Positions 1 to 7,784 are shown, counted from the stretch's first letter. The stretch: DNA of 11,941 nt from an uncultured Planctomycetaceae bacterium (GCA_937967665.1 CALBSZ010000355.1:1-11941), one strand, 5' to 3'. The notes: generated from the sequence alone by a model not told the origin. Translations and numbers: made by a program.

Positions 1-693
1 GATCCGCCGCACGCGCACCTGCTGCACCACGCGGGTCCAATCGCCGTCGCAGGCCTTGAGCCGTTCGGTGTACATGAAGCGGCAGAACGGGCAGAGCTCG
101 CCCGAAATCCGCACTTGGAAACCTTCTTCGTTGCCGGCGTTGAGTTGCTCCATCACCTCGGCGCGGAACCGCATGGGCACGAGGTGCAACGGCTCCTCGT
201 TCATGGGGCACCAGTGGGTTTCACCGCTGGCTTCATCGACCCAGCCGAGGGCGTAGAGGGCGCCTTCCTCCGAGGCGGTGTAGCGTTCGAGCCCCTTCTT
301 CAGCAGCCGGGCGATGGTGCTCTTGCTGCTCCCCACCGGGCCGTGCAGCAGCAGCACGCGTTTTTCGATGCCGTAACCGGCCGCCGCGCTTTGTAGAGCC
401 TTGACGAGCTGTTCGAGCGTGCCATCGAGCCCGAAGATGGCGTCGCGGCCATCGTCGCGGGGGTCGTCGAAGAAGTGGTAGTGCGTCCGTTTCCGGCCGC
501 GGGAGAGGGCGATGGTTTCCGAGCCGTACGAGAGGACCATATCGTACAGGCGCTGGAAGGCGTTGCGGGTGACGCGTGGGTTTTCGCGCACCAAATCGAG
601 GTAACCCTCGAAGGTCCCTTCCCAATTCTTGCGCCGGAACAGATCGAGATCCTGCTGCCGGCCGATCAGCGAGATGATGTCGCGACCGCTCAT
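1..693 (-). CDS. prkA: PrkA family AAA+ serine protein kinase, N-terminal part (runs off left edge)
   Basis: Reading the minus strand from ATG at 693 gives 231 codons with no stop before base 1, so the gene is cut by the window edge; full PrkA proteins are roughly 640-690 residues. A P-loop is visible at residues 118-126 (GPVGSSKST), preceded by a hydrophobic strand (VLLLH). The region before it (NAFQRLYDMVLSYGSE, then FGLDGTLEQLVKAL) matches the start of PrkA/YeaG proteins as I know them. A CPFC pair lies at 201-204. The start is supported by GAGGAG about 9 bases upstream. PrkA proteins are cytoplasmic AAA+ ATPases reported as Ser/Thr kinases linked to stress and nutrient limitation, often encoded beside YeaH and SpoVR proteins. 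Those partners, if present, would lie outside the window to the left. The C-terminal kinase-like part is not visible. Family assignment is strong; the substrate is unknown. Confidence 0.92.
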   Translation of the reverse strand, partial: MSGRDIISLIGRQQDLDLFRRKNWEGTFEGYLDLVRENPRVTRNAFQRLYDMVLSYGSETIALSRGRKRTHYHFFDDPRDDGRDAIFGLDGTLEQLVKALQSAAAGYGIEKRVLLLHGPVGSSKSTIARLLKKGLERYTASEEGALYALGWVDEASGETHWCPMNEEPLHLVPMRFRAEVMEQLNAGNEEGFQVRISGELCPFCRFMYTERLKACDGDWTRVVQQVRVRRI

Positions 694-714
694 GTGAAGT
701 ATCTCCTCGTCAGA

Positions 715-774
715 CGGGCAAGCCCGCCGCAAGGGGCGACTTCGTGTCGGGGCCCCTTGCTGCGAGGTTGCCCG
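715..774. promoter_or_regulatory. Nested inverted repeat just upstream of prkA
   Basis: The outer arms CGGGCAA (715-721) and TTGCCCG (768-774) pair perfectly. Inside them GCAAGGGGC (729-737) pairs perfectly with GCCCCTTGC (752-760), and GAC/GTC can close a small TTCGT loop. The structure ends about 20 bases before the prkA start and its Shine-Dalgarno, so it could sit in the prkA 5' leader. It lacks a T-run on either side, so a simple intrinsic terminator is unlikely. The role is unknown. Confidence 0.55.
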
Positions 775-1426
775 CGAACTATTGAATTGTGCCGCTTTCA
801 GCGCACGCGCCGCTCCCGCATTGGGAGTGGAACGCACGCGCCGAATCGCCGCTTTCTTTCCGACCGCGCAGCAGCCGACCAACGGGTACGAACGGCGGGA
901 GGGGCTATCTCCGTACGCGCTGGGTGAGCCGGCCACCGCGGTGGGGAGCCGAAGACGGCAGATGCTCGAATTCAGAAAACCCAGCCGGTGGCCTGTTGCG
1001 GCCGACCCAACGCCCTGAGAAGCAAACCGATCGCGAGTGGTTTATGGGCGCTGCGAAAAGTTGAAAAAGAGCGGCGCTGGGGGTGAGGGGGGTGCGGTGG
1101 GAGCGCCTACTTCCTTGGCGTGCGAGGCAGGTTCTCCCTAACCTTGATCAATCCCACCTCTCTGTTCCATTACTGTAAGTATCGTTCCGAAGTGGCAAAC
1201 GGGCAACAGCTTCTTTCCAAGGTTTTTCACATGTTCGTGCAGATTCGCGGTAAAACCTTGTGAGATCAGCGAATTGGAGCGGTGCATTCGTGGTCGATTT
1301 GTAGCCACGCATGCCCCCGCAGAGTGGACACATACCAAGCCACGAGTTGTATCCGCGGCCTTTCACACGTTGCCGCGCGGCAACACGCCGCGCATCGAAA
1401 CGGTCGCCGAACGGCCCATACTGAAC
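775..1426. other. Gene-free stretch between divergent prkA and the DUF447 gene
   Basis: About 650 bases with no reading frame that I recognise. It holds a small hairpin (CTCCC/GGGAG, 813-827), an 11-base direct repeat CGCACGCGCCG (802-812 and 833-843), a perfect 12-base palindrome CCACCGCGGTGG (933-944) and a G-run tract (1079-1101) that could form a G-quadruplex on the plus strand. Promoters for both flanking genes should lie here, but I see no convincing -35/-10 pair. An in-frame extension of the DUF447 gene reaches back to 1274 but does not look like part of the family. Confidence 0.4.
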
Positions 1427-1990
1427 ATGATTCTCGAAGCGATTGTCACCACTTGCGATTCTGCGGGCCGCGTGAACGTGGCCCCCATGGGCCCGCTCGT
1501 TCCGGCCGAGGGAACGGGCATGGTGCTCCGCCCGTTTCGCACCTCCACCACCTACCAGAACCTGCGGGAAAACCCCTGCGGCGTGATCCACGTAACCGAC
1601 GACGTGCTGCTGCTCGCCCGCGGCGCGATCGGCCGGATCGATCCGCCCCCCGAACTGGTTCCCATCCCCGGCGCCAAGGCTTTTCGCCTGGCCGATTGCT
1701 GCCGTTGGCACTACTTCGAAGTGGAACAGCTCGATGACAGCCGGGAGCGGACCACCCTAACCTGCCGCCTCGTTTCCGAGGGGCGTGTGCGCGATTTCTT
1801 CGGCCTCAACCGGGCCATGCACGCCGTGGTGGAGGCGGCCATTCTCGCCACGCGGGTGGAAATACTGCCACGGGAGGAGTTGCTCGCCCCGCTGCCGGGG
1901 CTGCAAACGCTCGTCGAAAAGACCGGCGGCCCCCGCGAGCACGAGGCCTTCGCCCTCCTGCGGAGTTACATCGAGGAGCGCCTTTCATAG
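1427..1990 (+). CDS. DUF447 family protein, predicted FMN-binding split-barrel flavoprotein
   Basis: The product is 187 residues from ATG at 1427. The N-terminus MILEAIVTT followed by VNVAPMGP at residues 16-23 is the signature opening of DUF447 proteins, which are known from archaea and Planctomycetes and are predicted to adopt an FMN-binding split-barrel fold. The sequence continues with a strand-rich barrel (RPFRTSTTYQNL, then GVIHVTDDVLLL) and a helical C-terminal part ending near SYIEERLS. No signal peptide or membrane segment is visible, so it is probably cytoplasmic. The start at 1427 is preferred because homologues begin with this motif; an open in-frame extension upstream to 1274 shows no family resemblance. 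No strong Shine-Dalgarno precedes 1427. The gene ends six bases from the stop of a convergent flavin-reductase-like gene. The substrate and reaction are unknown. Confidence 0.85.
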   Translation: MILEAIVTTCDSAGRVNVAPMGPLVPAEGTGMVLRPFRTSTTYQNLRENPCGVIHVTDDVLLLARGAIGRIDPPPELVPIPGAKAFRLADCCRWHYFEVEQLDDSRERTTLTCRLVSEGRVRDFFGLNRAMHAVVEAAILATRVEILPREELLAPLPGLQTLVEKTGGPREHEAFALLRSYIEERLS

Positions 1991-1996
1991 TTAAGG

Positions 1997-2599
1997 CTAC
2001 GGCCGCAGCCACTCCGGCAAATTCGCCAGCCACTCGGCCCGGAGCGGGGCGTGGAGGCCGATATCGGCATCACGTTCGGCGATGAGTCGCCGCCGCTGTT
2101 CGTCATTGGCGGAAGCAATGAATGCCTGTTCGCGGAGCGGCGGTTCCCCCGGCGGCGGGCCGGCAGAAACAACGCGACCCCAGAAGTAGGTGCGGTCGGC
2201 CGTTGCGAGCCGGGCGACCACGCGGCACTCCATCCATGTAAGCGCCGCCGCCAAAATCGGCCCGCACTCGCTCTCGCGAACTTCCAGGCCGGCGAGCTTG
2301 TCCCGTTCCCGGCCCGAGCCGAGGGCGAAGTTCCAGGCCAGTTCGGTCTGGTGGGTTGCCAGCAGGTGGAGGGTGAACCCGCCTCCGCCTTCCACCAATT
2401 CCGCCGTGAAGTGGTTCGGCGCGAGGGTGGCGAGCATGAGCGGTTCGGCCGGGTCGAGCGTCACCGGCGACACCCAGGTGGCCAGGAGCCCGCCGCGACG
2501 CTCATTGTGCGAAGCCGTGACGATCCACACCTCGCGGTCGGCGAGCCGCCAAATGCGGCCCACCGCCTCAATTTCCTCCGGTTGCAACCGGTCGGCCAT
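1997..2599 (-). CDS. Flavin reductase-like (FMN-binding split barrel) protein
   Basis: The product is 200 residues from ATG at 2599, preceded by AAGG about 10 bases upstream. A TTG 16 codons earlier (2647) would keep the frame open but would overlap the divergent argS start. Residues about 18-145 fit the flavin reductase-like domain: EVWIVTASHNERRGGLLATW, then VTLDPAEPLMLATL, a strand around GGFTLHLLA, a central Cys/Glu strand (WMECRVVAR) and a returning FWGRVVSAG strand. Such proteins bind FMN and either reduce free flavin for a partner monooxygenase or act on small substrates. No oxygenase partner is encoded next to it. The C-terminal 40 residues are helical and charged and may be lineage-specific. 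It sits tail to tail with the DUF447 gene, which is predicted to share the fold. The family is moderately sure, the reaction is not known. Confidence 0.75.
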   Translation of the reverse strand: MADRLQPEEIEAVGRIWRLADREVWIVTASHNERRGGLLATWVSPVTLDPAEPLMLATLAPNHFTAELVEGGGGFTLHLLATHQTELAWNFALGSGRERDKLAGLEVRESECGPILAAALTWMECRVVARLATADRTYFWGRVVSAGPPPGEPPLREQAFIASANDEQRRRLIAERDADIGLHAPLRAEWLANLPEWLRP

Positions 2600-2646
2600 G
2601 CGATAGAACCTTTGCTGAAACCGCCAACTCTTGGAACCGAAACCCA

Positions 2647-4587
2647 ATGCCCATTCTCGCCGAACTGAAAGCCCGCTTCCACTTCGCCTTGGCCACGCTG
2701 GTCGATGACACCGCGCCGCTGCTGGAGCTCATCCGCCCGGCCCAGGATGCCCGTTTCGGCGATTACCAGGCCAACTTCGCCATGCCGCTCGGCAAGCAGC
2801 TCGGCCGCAACCCCCGCGAGGTGGCCCAGCAGGTGATTGAACGGCTCGATGTGCGCGGCATTTGCGAGCCGCCCGCAGTGGCCGGGCCGGGGTTCATCAA
2901 CCTGCGGCTCACTGACGCGTTTCTCACCGGCCGGCTCGGCGAGGCGCTGGCCGATGAGCGGCTCGGCGTGCGGCAAACCGAACAACCGAAGACGTACATC
3001 GTCGATTTCTCCTCGCCGAACGTCGCCAAGCCGATGCACGTGGGGCACATCCGCTCCACGGTGATCGGCGATTCCATCTGCCGCACGCTCCGCTTCCTCG
3101 GGCACCGGGTGATCAGCGATAACCACCTGGGGGATTGGGGCACTCAGTTCGGCATGATCATTTACGGCTACAAGCACTTCCGCAACGAGGAAGCCTACGC
3201 CGCCGCGCCGATTGAGGAACTCACGCGGCTCTACCGACTCGTGCGGCAGTTGATCGATTACCACGCCGCCCGGGAAAAGTATCCGGCCGTCACCGAGGCC
3301 TACAACAACGCCTTCTGCGAGTGCGATGAGCCGCGCGAGCCGCTGCCGGCCGATAAGGCCGAGGCGAAACGCATCCGCAAGGAGTGGGAGCGGAAGGAAA
3401 CGCGGCTGGAGGAGCTGAAAGCCGAGCGGGCTTCCCTCATGCGAAAAATCACCGATGTGGAAACTTCGCCCGAGCTCAAACCACTGGCGGAGGCGCATCC
3501 GCAAATCGGCGAGGCGGTGCTGGCCGAGACGGTGAAGCTGCACGAGGGGGATGCCGAAAACCTCCGGCTCTGGCGGGAGTTCATGCCGCTCTGCCTCCAC
3601 GATCTCGAACGGCTCTACGAACGGCTCAACATCACCTTCGATACGCAGCACGGCGAGAGCTTCTACCACGATATGCTCGGCGAAGTGGTGGCCGATCTCG
3701 AAGCCCGCGGTCTCGCCCGCGAAAGCCAAGGGGCCACCTGCGTGTTCCTCGAAGGGTTCGAGGCGCCGATGATCATCCGCAAGCGGGATGGCGCATTCCT
3801 CTACGCCACGAGCGATTTGGCCACCATCCGCTACCGCATGAACGAGTACCGGCCCGATGCGATCCTCTACGTCGTGGGCGCGCCGCAGGCCGATCACTTC
3901 GAAAAGCTCTTCGCCGCCGCCCGCCTCTGGGGCTACACCGAAGTGGAACTCACGCACGTGGCCTTCGGTTCGGTGCTGGGGGAAGATGGCAAGATCTTCC
4001 GCACGCGGGCCGGCGACACCGTATCGCTCGAAAGCCTGATCGATGAAGCGGTTTCCCGCGCGGCGGCGGTGGTGGGCGAGTTCGAACACCTGAGCGCCGA
4101 AGAGCGGGCGAAGGTGGCCGAGGTGATCGGCCCTTCGGCGATCAAGTACGCCGATCTATCCCACGCCCGCACAAGCGATTACGTGTTCAGCTTCGATAAG
4201 ATGGTGGCCCTCCGCGGCAACACGGCCACCTACATGCAATACTCCTACGCCCGCGTGCGCAGCATCTTCGCCAAGGCGGAACTGGAGGCGGCGAGCCTGG
4301 CCGGAGCGAGTTTCGTGCTGAGCGAACCCGCCGAACGTTCACTGGCCGTGAGCCTGCTCCGCTTCGGCGACGCGCTGGCCGAGAGCATGGTCGATTACCG
4401 GCCGAACCTGCTGGCTGCCTACTTGTTCGACCTCGCCAAGGCCTATTCCGATTTCTACGAGGCATGCCCCGTTCTGAACGCCGAGGAGCCGCTCCGCACG
4501 AGCCGCCTCGCCCTCTGCCACCTCACCGCCCGCACCCTCCGCCAGGGGCTCGAACTGCTCGGCATTCCCGTGGTGGAACGGATGTAG
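2647..4587 (+). CDS. argS: Arginyl-tRNA synthetase
   Basis: A class I aminoacyl-tRNA synthetase that charges tRNA-Arg with arginine in the cytoplasm. The HIGH signature appears as HVGH at residues 131-134 within SSPNVAKPMHVGHIRST. The N-terminal additive domain includes FGDYQANFAMPLGK. The KMSK-equivalent loop is KIFRTRAGDT at 449-458, a variant normal in many bacterial ArgRS. The C-terminal DALR anticodon-binding domain starts near YMQYSYARVRSIF and ends LELLGIPVVERM, as in the family. At 646 residues it is about 70 longer than the E. coli enzyme. Most of the excess is a highly charged, probably coiled-coil insert around residues 230-290 (KEWERKETRLEELKAE). The start at 2647 is the first ATG and fits the family N-terminus; only a weak GGA lies upstream. 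It is divergent from the flavin-reductase gene with 47 bp between starts, and is followed by a terminator. Confidence 0.97.
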   Translation: MPILAELKARFHFALATLVDDTAPLLELIRPAQDARFGDYQANFAMPLGKQLGRNPREVAQQVIERLDVRGICEPPAVAGPGFINLRLTDAFLTGRLGEALADERLGVRQTEQPKTYIVDFSSPNVAKPMHVGHIRSTVIGDSICRTLRFLGHRVISDNHLGDWGTQFGMIIYGYKHFRNEEAYAAAPIEELTRLYRLVRQLIDYHAAREKYPAVTEAYNNAFCECDEPREPLPADKAEAKRIRKEWERKETRLEELKAERASLMRKITDVETSPELKPLAEAHPQIGEAVLAETVKLHEGDAENLRLWREFMPLCLHDLERLYERLNITFDTQHGESFYHDMLGEVVADLEARGLARESQGATCVFLEGFEAPMIIRKRDGAFLYATSDLATIRYRMNEYRPDAILYVVGAPQADHFEKLFAAARLWGYTEVELTHVAFGSVLGEDGKIFRTRAGDTVSLESLIDEAVSRAAAVVGEFEHLSAEERAKVAEVIGPSAIKYADLSHARTSDYVFSFDKMVALRGNTATYMQYSYARVRSIFAKAELEAASLAGASFVLSEPAERSLAVSLLRFGDALAESMVDYRPNLLAAYLFDLAKAYSDFYEACPVLNAEEPLRTSRLALCHLTARTLRQGLELLGIPVVERM

Positions 4588-4605
4588 CGAACGTTCACCG
4601 CGCAC

Positions 4606-4645
4606 AAAAAAGCCGAGGGGTTGGAACCCCTCGGCTCTTGGTTTT
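4606..4645. terminator. Bidirectional rho-independent terminator between argS and the sigma-factor gene
   Basis: AGCCGAGGGGT and ACCCCTCGGCT (4611-4621 and 4626-4636) form a perfect 11-bp GC-rich stem with a four-base loop. On the minus strand the stem is followed by six Ts (A-run 4606-4611), a strong terminator for the sigma-factor gene. On the plus strand it is followed by CTTGGTTTT, a weaker but plausible T-tract for argS. It lies between the two convergent stop codons. Confidence 0.9.
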
Positions 4646-4671
4646 AACGGCTTGCACGCCGGCGTTAGGAA

Positions 4672-6249
4672 CTAATCGAGGAAGCCAACCAGTTCCTGGC
4701 TGCGGCTCGGCTGCTGGAGCTTGCGGACCGCCTTGGCCTCGATTTGCCGGATGCGTTCCCGCGTTACGCGGAAAATGTGCCCCACTTCCTCGAGCGTGTA
4801 GCTGTAGCCGTCGCCCAGGCCGTAGCGGAGCTTGATGATCTCGCGCTCGCGGTAGCTGAGCGTCTTCAGGACCTTGTGGATCCGTCCGCGGAGCATTTCC
4901 TGGGCGGCGCCCAGGGCGGGACTCTCGGCCGCGCCGTCGGGCAGCAAGTCGCCAAACTGGCTGTCTTCGCTGTTGCCCACGGGACGGTCCAAGCTGATCG
5001 GATACCGGCTCATCGCCAACACGCGGCGAGCTTCTTCGATCGTTGTCCGAGCCCGACGCGCGGTCTCTTCCAGGGTGGGCTCCCGGCCCAATTCCTGTAG
5101 GAGTTGGCGAGCCACGTTGCGGACGCGGGACATCGTTTCCACCATATGGACGGGAATCCGGATCGTACGGCTCTGGTCGGCAACGGCTCGGGTGATCGCC
5201 TGGCGAATCCACCACGTGGCATACGTGCAGAACTTGAAACCGCGACGATATTCGAACTTATCCACCGCTCGCATCAATCCCGCGTTCCCTTCCTGGATCA
5301 GATCCAGGAAGCTGAGTCCGCGGTTGCGGTACTTTTTCGCGATTGAGACGACCAATCGAAGGTTCCCTTCCGACAGTTCACGCTTCGCCTGCTGATATTC
5401 GGTGTAGACCTTTTTCAACAAGTTCACGCGATTCCGCAAGCTGATGGGAGTTTCCTGAGTCGCCACCAGAATGTTGCGATATTCATTCACCCAGGCCTGC
5501 CGCTCCTCCACCGGACCTTTCGCTTTCTTATGTTCGTAGATCTGGAGCTTGAGCTGGTCGACGCGACGGCTGAAGTCTTCCAACGTACGCATCATCGTTT
5601 CGATACGTTGCGTACGCAGACCCAGTTCTTCGACCAACCGAACAGCGCGACGGCGGCGACGCGAAAGACGACGCCAGGCATCACGACGCTGGGCTTTCGT
5701 ATAAGACTTGCCGAGCGCGATGCGATAATCCCGCTCGTTACGCTTCAACAAAACTTCCAGACTGCGAAGATTGTGGGGCAAGCGGCCTGTGATCTGTTCT
5801 TTTTCAAGGCGATCTGTCACGGAGACCTGCACGGTGCGGTCAAAGGGGAGCTCCCCTTCATGGACGCGTTTGAGAACACTAAAGGCCACTTGAATGACAT
5901 AGTCGCATTCCAGCAAGCGAGCGCGGAATTGCCGACGAGTCACCTCAATCTTCTTTGCCAGACGAATCTCTTCTTGCCGCGTGAGTAACGGAATCTCGCC
6001 CATCTGGGTCAAGTACATCCGCACGGGGTCATCGGACCACGAATCGCTCTCATCTGACACAAGCAGCGCTTCGTCGTCATCATCGGTTTTGGCTTTCTCC
6101 GCGTCGTTACCATCTTTGGAATCACCGAGGTCGATGTCGTCGTCATCGTCATCCTCTTCAACTTGGCCGACCGGGAGCTTTGCAAAAACCTCATCTTCAT
6201 CATGAGTTCTGGTTGCGCCTTCAAACTCTTCTAACAATGTGTCGTACAA
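4672..6249 (-). CDS. rpoD: Primary RNA polymerase sigma-70 factor (RpoD/SigA)
   Basis: This housekeeping-type sigma factor directs RNA polymerase to promoters. From TTG at 6249 the product is 525 residues. Region 1.2 is at about 72-102 (DDPVRMYLTQMGEIPLLT). A long basic, helical non-conserved region follows (about 103-287), then region 2 (288-369) with KFCTYATWWIRQAITRAVAD and IRIPVHM, region 3 (about 370-440), and region 4 (about 455-515) with the helix-turn-helix TLEEVGHIFRVTRERIRQIE. Region 1.1 is not recognisable; instead an Asp-rich tract occupies about residues 31-71. The TTG start is chosen because TAGGAG sits 7 bases upstream. The only longer start, GTG at 6381, adds 44 residues unlike sigma factors and would lie at or upstream of the probable transcript start. 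The gene is convergent with argS and shares its terminator. GC is lower than in argS. Confidence 0.95.
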   Translation of the reverse strand: MYDTLLEEFEGATRTHDEDEVFAKLPVGQVEEDDDDDDIDLGDSKDGNDAEKAKTDDDDEALLVSDESDSWSDDPVRMYLTQMGEIPLLTRQEEIRLAKKIEVTRRQFRARLLECDYVIQVAFSVLKRVHEGELPFDRTVQVSVTDRLEKEQITGRLPHNLRSLEVLLKRNERDYRIALGKSYTKAQRRDAWRRLSRRRRRAVRLVEELGLRTQRIETMMRTLEDFSRRVDQLKLQIYEHKKAKGPVEERQAWVNEYRNILVATQETPISLRNRVNLLKKVYTEYQQAKRELSEGNLRLVVSIAKKYRNRGLSFLDLIQEGNAGLMRAVDKFEYRRGFKFCTYATWWIRQAITRAVADQSRTIRIPVHMVETMSRVRNVARQLLQELGREPTLEETARRARTTIEEARRVLAMSRYPISLDRPVGNSEDSQFGDLLPDGAAESPALGAAQEMLRGRIHKVLKTLSYREREIIKLRYGLGDGYSYTLEEVGHIFRVTRERIRQIEAKAVRKLQQPSRSQELVGFLD

Positions 6250-6384
6250 CGCAGTACTCCTACAAAAGCGTGGCGAGTCGGAACTCGACCACAAAACACG
6301 GTGCAACGGAAACGAAAACGTGAAGTTAGTCTTGGTGTGTACTCGCAGCGCGAGCAAGGTTGGGAAGCAAATGACAAACACATA

Positions 6385-6412
6385 ATTGTACCACTCAGTG
6401 CGAGCCTGTCTT
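6385..6412 (-). promoter_or_regulatory. Candidate promoter of the sigma-factor gene
   Basis: On the minus strand AAGACA (6407-6412, four of six matches to TTGACA) is followed after 16 bases by TACAAT (6385-6390, one mismatch to TATAAT). The -10 has an upstream TGG extended element. Transcription would begin near 6378, giving a leader of about 130 bases before the TTG start at 6249. Visual call only. Confidence 0.45.
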
Positions 6413-6989
6413 GCTTCAACGATTATTTGGTAAGAAATTACATTTGCGCAAACATAACTGCGTCGACAAAGTCAACCTGCCCTTCCCGGATTATCTGGAG
6501 TGAACGCAATTCTAAACCGGTTGCGTTTCGATGGCGCGATTCAAGTCGCGCTGCTGGTCAATCTTATCCAAGTTCGCACTTGAGCTTTCCGTGCGAACGA
6601 CGAATGACATCGAGAGAAACTCGTAGAAGCTTTCTCACCCCTCAATGCCCTTTCGACGACTAAATGCATCCCCCCAGTAGTGCAAGTTTCGAAGTCAGGT
6701 CGCTTTGGAATGCAGGTGTGGCTTACTTACCAGTAACTGCTGATGGTAAAAATTCTAATCACCGAAAAACCAGGGTCTAGGGTCAAAATGATAAGAAATC
6801 TAAACTTCTTTGACTTGGTTCACTGGTATTCCGCAGGAGTTCGCCCTCGCCAGCAGTGGTATGGCGCGCTCATGGCGTCCAGGCGGACGAACTTTGCGGG
6901 TTCCATTCCGTGCTTGTTGCGCGGAATCGGGGCGAGTAGATTGGAGCCCTGCGGAGCAACAAGAAATCTCCACCACAAGACTGAAACCT
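6413..6989. other. AT-richer intergenic stretch between rpoD and the dehydrogenase gene
   Basis: No reading frame here resembles a known protein. The stretch is visibly more AT-rich than its surroundings, especially 6413-6830. Its left part carries the inverted-repeat cluster listed separately. The dehydrogenase frame is open back to 6810, but those 60 extra codons are not dehydrogenase-like. I see no convincing plus-strand promoter. Confidence 0.4.
6443..6598. repeat. Cluster of four perfect inverted repeats
   Basis: The stretch holds the palindrome TTTGCGCAAA (6443-6452); AACGCAA/TTGCGTT (6503-6509 with 6521-6527); GCGCGA/TCGCGC around TTCAAG (6534-6551); and GTTCGCAC/GTGCGAAC (6572-6579 with 6591-6598). 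All arms pair without mismatch. None has a T-run like a terminator. They could be protein-binding sites or stem-loops of an untranslated RNA lying upstream of the sigma-factor promoter. The function is unknown. Confidence 0.5.
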
Positions 6990-7784
6990 ATGTCAGATAA
7001 ACATTTAGAAGGTTACTCCGCCGTCGTCACGGGAGCCAGCTTGGGGATCGGGCGGGCGACGGCGCTGGCGTTGGGCAGGGCGGGAGCCGCTGTCGTCGTC
7101 AACTTTCGTTCGCATCCTGAGCAGGCGGCGGAAGTCGTCGGGGAAATCGAAGCGGCTGGCGGGAAAGCGATCCCCTTTCAGGCGGACGTCGCGGATCTGG
7201 GCGCCGTCGAAGCAATGATCGCCGAGTCCGTGAAGCAATTTGGCAAGGTGGACATTGCCGTCAGCAACGCGGCATACAGCGACCGCGAACGTTTTTTCGA
7301 AGCCGACATCGAGGGATTCCGGCGGACGGTCGATGTGACGATGTGGGGTGCGTTTCACCTGATGCGGGCCGCCAGCCAGCAGATGATTCGCCAAGGCGAA
7401 GGGGGGTCGATCGTGCTGGTCAGTTCCCCGCACGCCTTCATTCCGGCCCCGAAAGCCATGGCGTATAACATGTCCAAGGCCGCGATCGAACACATGGCCA
7501 AGACCGGCGCAATTGAAGTGGCCGAACACCGGATACGGATCAACCTGATCCAACCCGGCTGGACAGACACGCCGGGCGAGCGGAAATTCGCCAGCGAGAC
7601 AACGCTGGAGACTACCGGGCCCCAGATACCGCTCGGAATATTAGGGACTCCGGAAGAAATGGCCACGGCGATTCTCTTTCTCTGCGATCCTCGCAACGAT
7701 TACATGACCGGCTCGACGTTGCTGGTCGACGGGGGAATCAGCTTGCCGTGGTGGGCCAACCGAGGTTCCGCGGCCCCGGAATGA
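6990..7784 (+). CDS. Short-chain dehydrogenase/reductase (SDR), NAD(P)-dependent
   Basis: The product is 264 residues from ATG at 6990. A classical SDR: the nucleotide-binding glycine motif TGASLGIG is at 14-21, VSNAA at 91-95, and the catalytic residues are Ser146, Tyr159 and Lys163 (YNMSK). The usual tail is present (INLIQPGWTDTPGE, then GSTLLVDGGISLPWW). It resembles the glucose 1-dehydrogenase / 3-oxoacyl-ACP reductase-like branch, but the substrate cannot be read from sequence. The position that usually carries the fourth catalytic residue, Asn, appears to be Thr117 (VTMWGAF). Asn at residue 38 (VVVNFRS) after the second strand suggests NADP rather than NAD, weakly. No signal peptide, so cytoplasmic. 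The start is set by the fold; the 60 codons of open frame upstream (to 6810) do not fit and no strong Shine-Dalgarno is seen. It appears to be transcribed alone. Confidence 0.9.
   Translation: MSDKHLEGYSAVVTGASLGIGRATALALGRAGAAVVVNFRSHPEQAAEVVGEIEAAGGKAIPFQADVADLGAVEAMIAESVKQFGKVDIAVSNAAYSDRERFFEADIEGFRRTVDVTMWGAFHLMRAASQQMIRQGEGGSIVLVSSPHAFIPAPKAMAYNMSKAAIEHMAKTGAIEVAEHRIRINLIQPGWTDTPGERKFASETTLETTGPQIPLGILGTPEEMATAILFLCDPRNDYMTGSTLLVDGGISLPWWANRGSAAPE

Noticed and set aside
1079..1101. G-run tract that might be a G-quadruplex
   Set aside because: Runs are uneven (5, 6, 2, 3), and such tracts are common in GC-rich DNA; kept only as a note in the intergenic entry.
1274..1426. N-terminal extension of the DUF447 protein by 51 residues
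   Set aside because: The extension has no family resemblance and the conserved protein begins at MILEAIVTT.
2461..4089. A 542-residue open frame on the minus strand
   Set aside because: It lies opposite argS, which has clear synthetase motifs. The long antisense frame is a by-product of GC-rich codon use.
6250..6381. Longer sigma-factor start at GTG 6381
   Set aside because: No Shine-Dalgarno, sequence unlike sigma factors, and it lies at or upstream of the probable transcription start.
6743..7000. An 85-residue plus-strand frame before the dehydrogenase
   Set aside because: It overlaps the dehydrogenase start in another frame and has no recognisable features.
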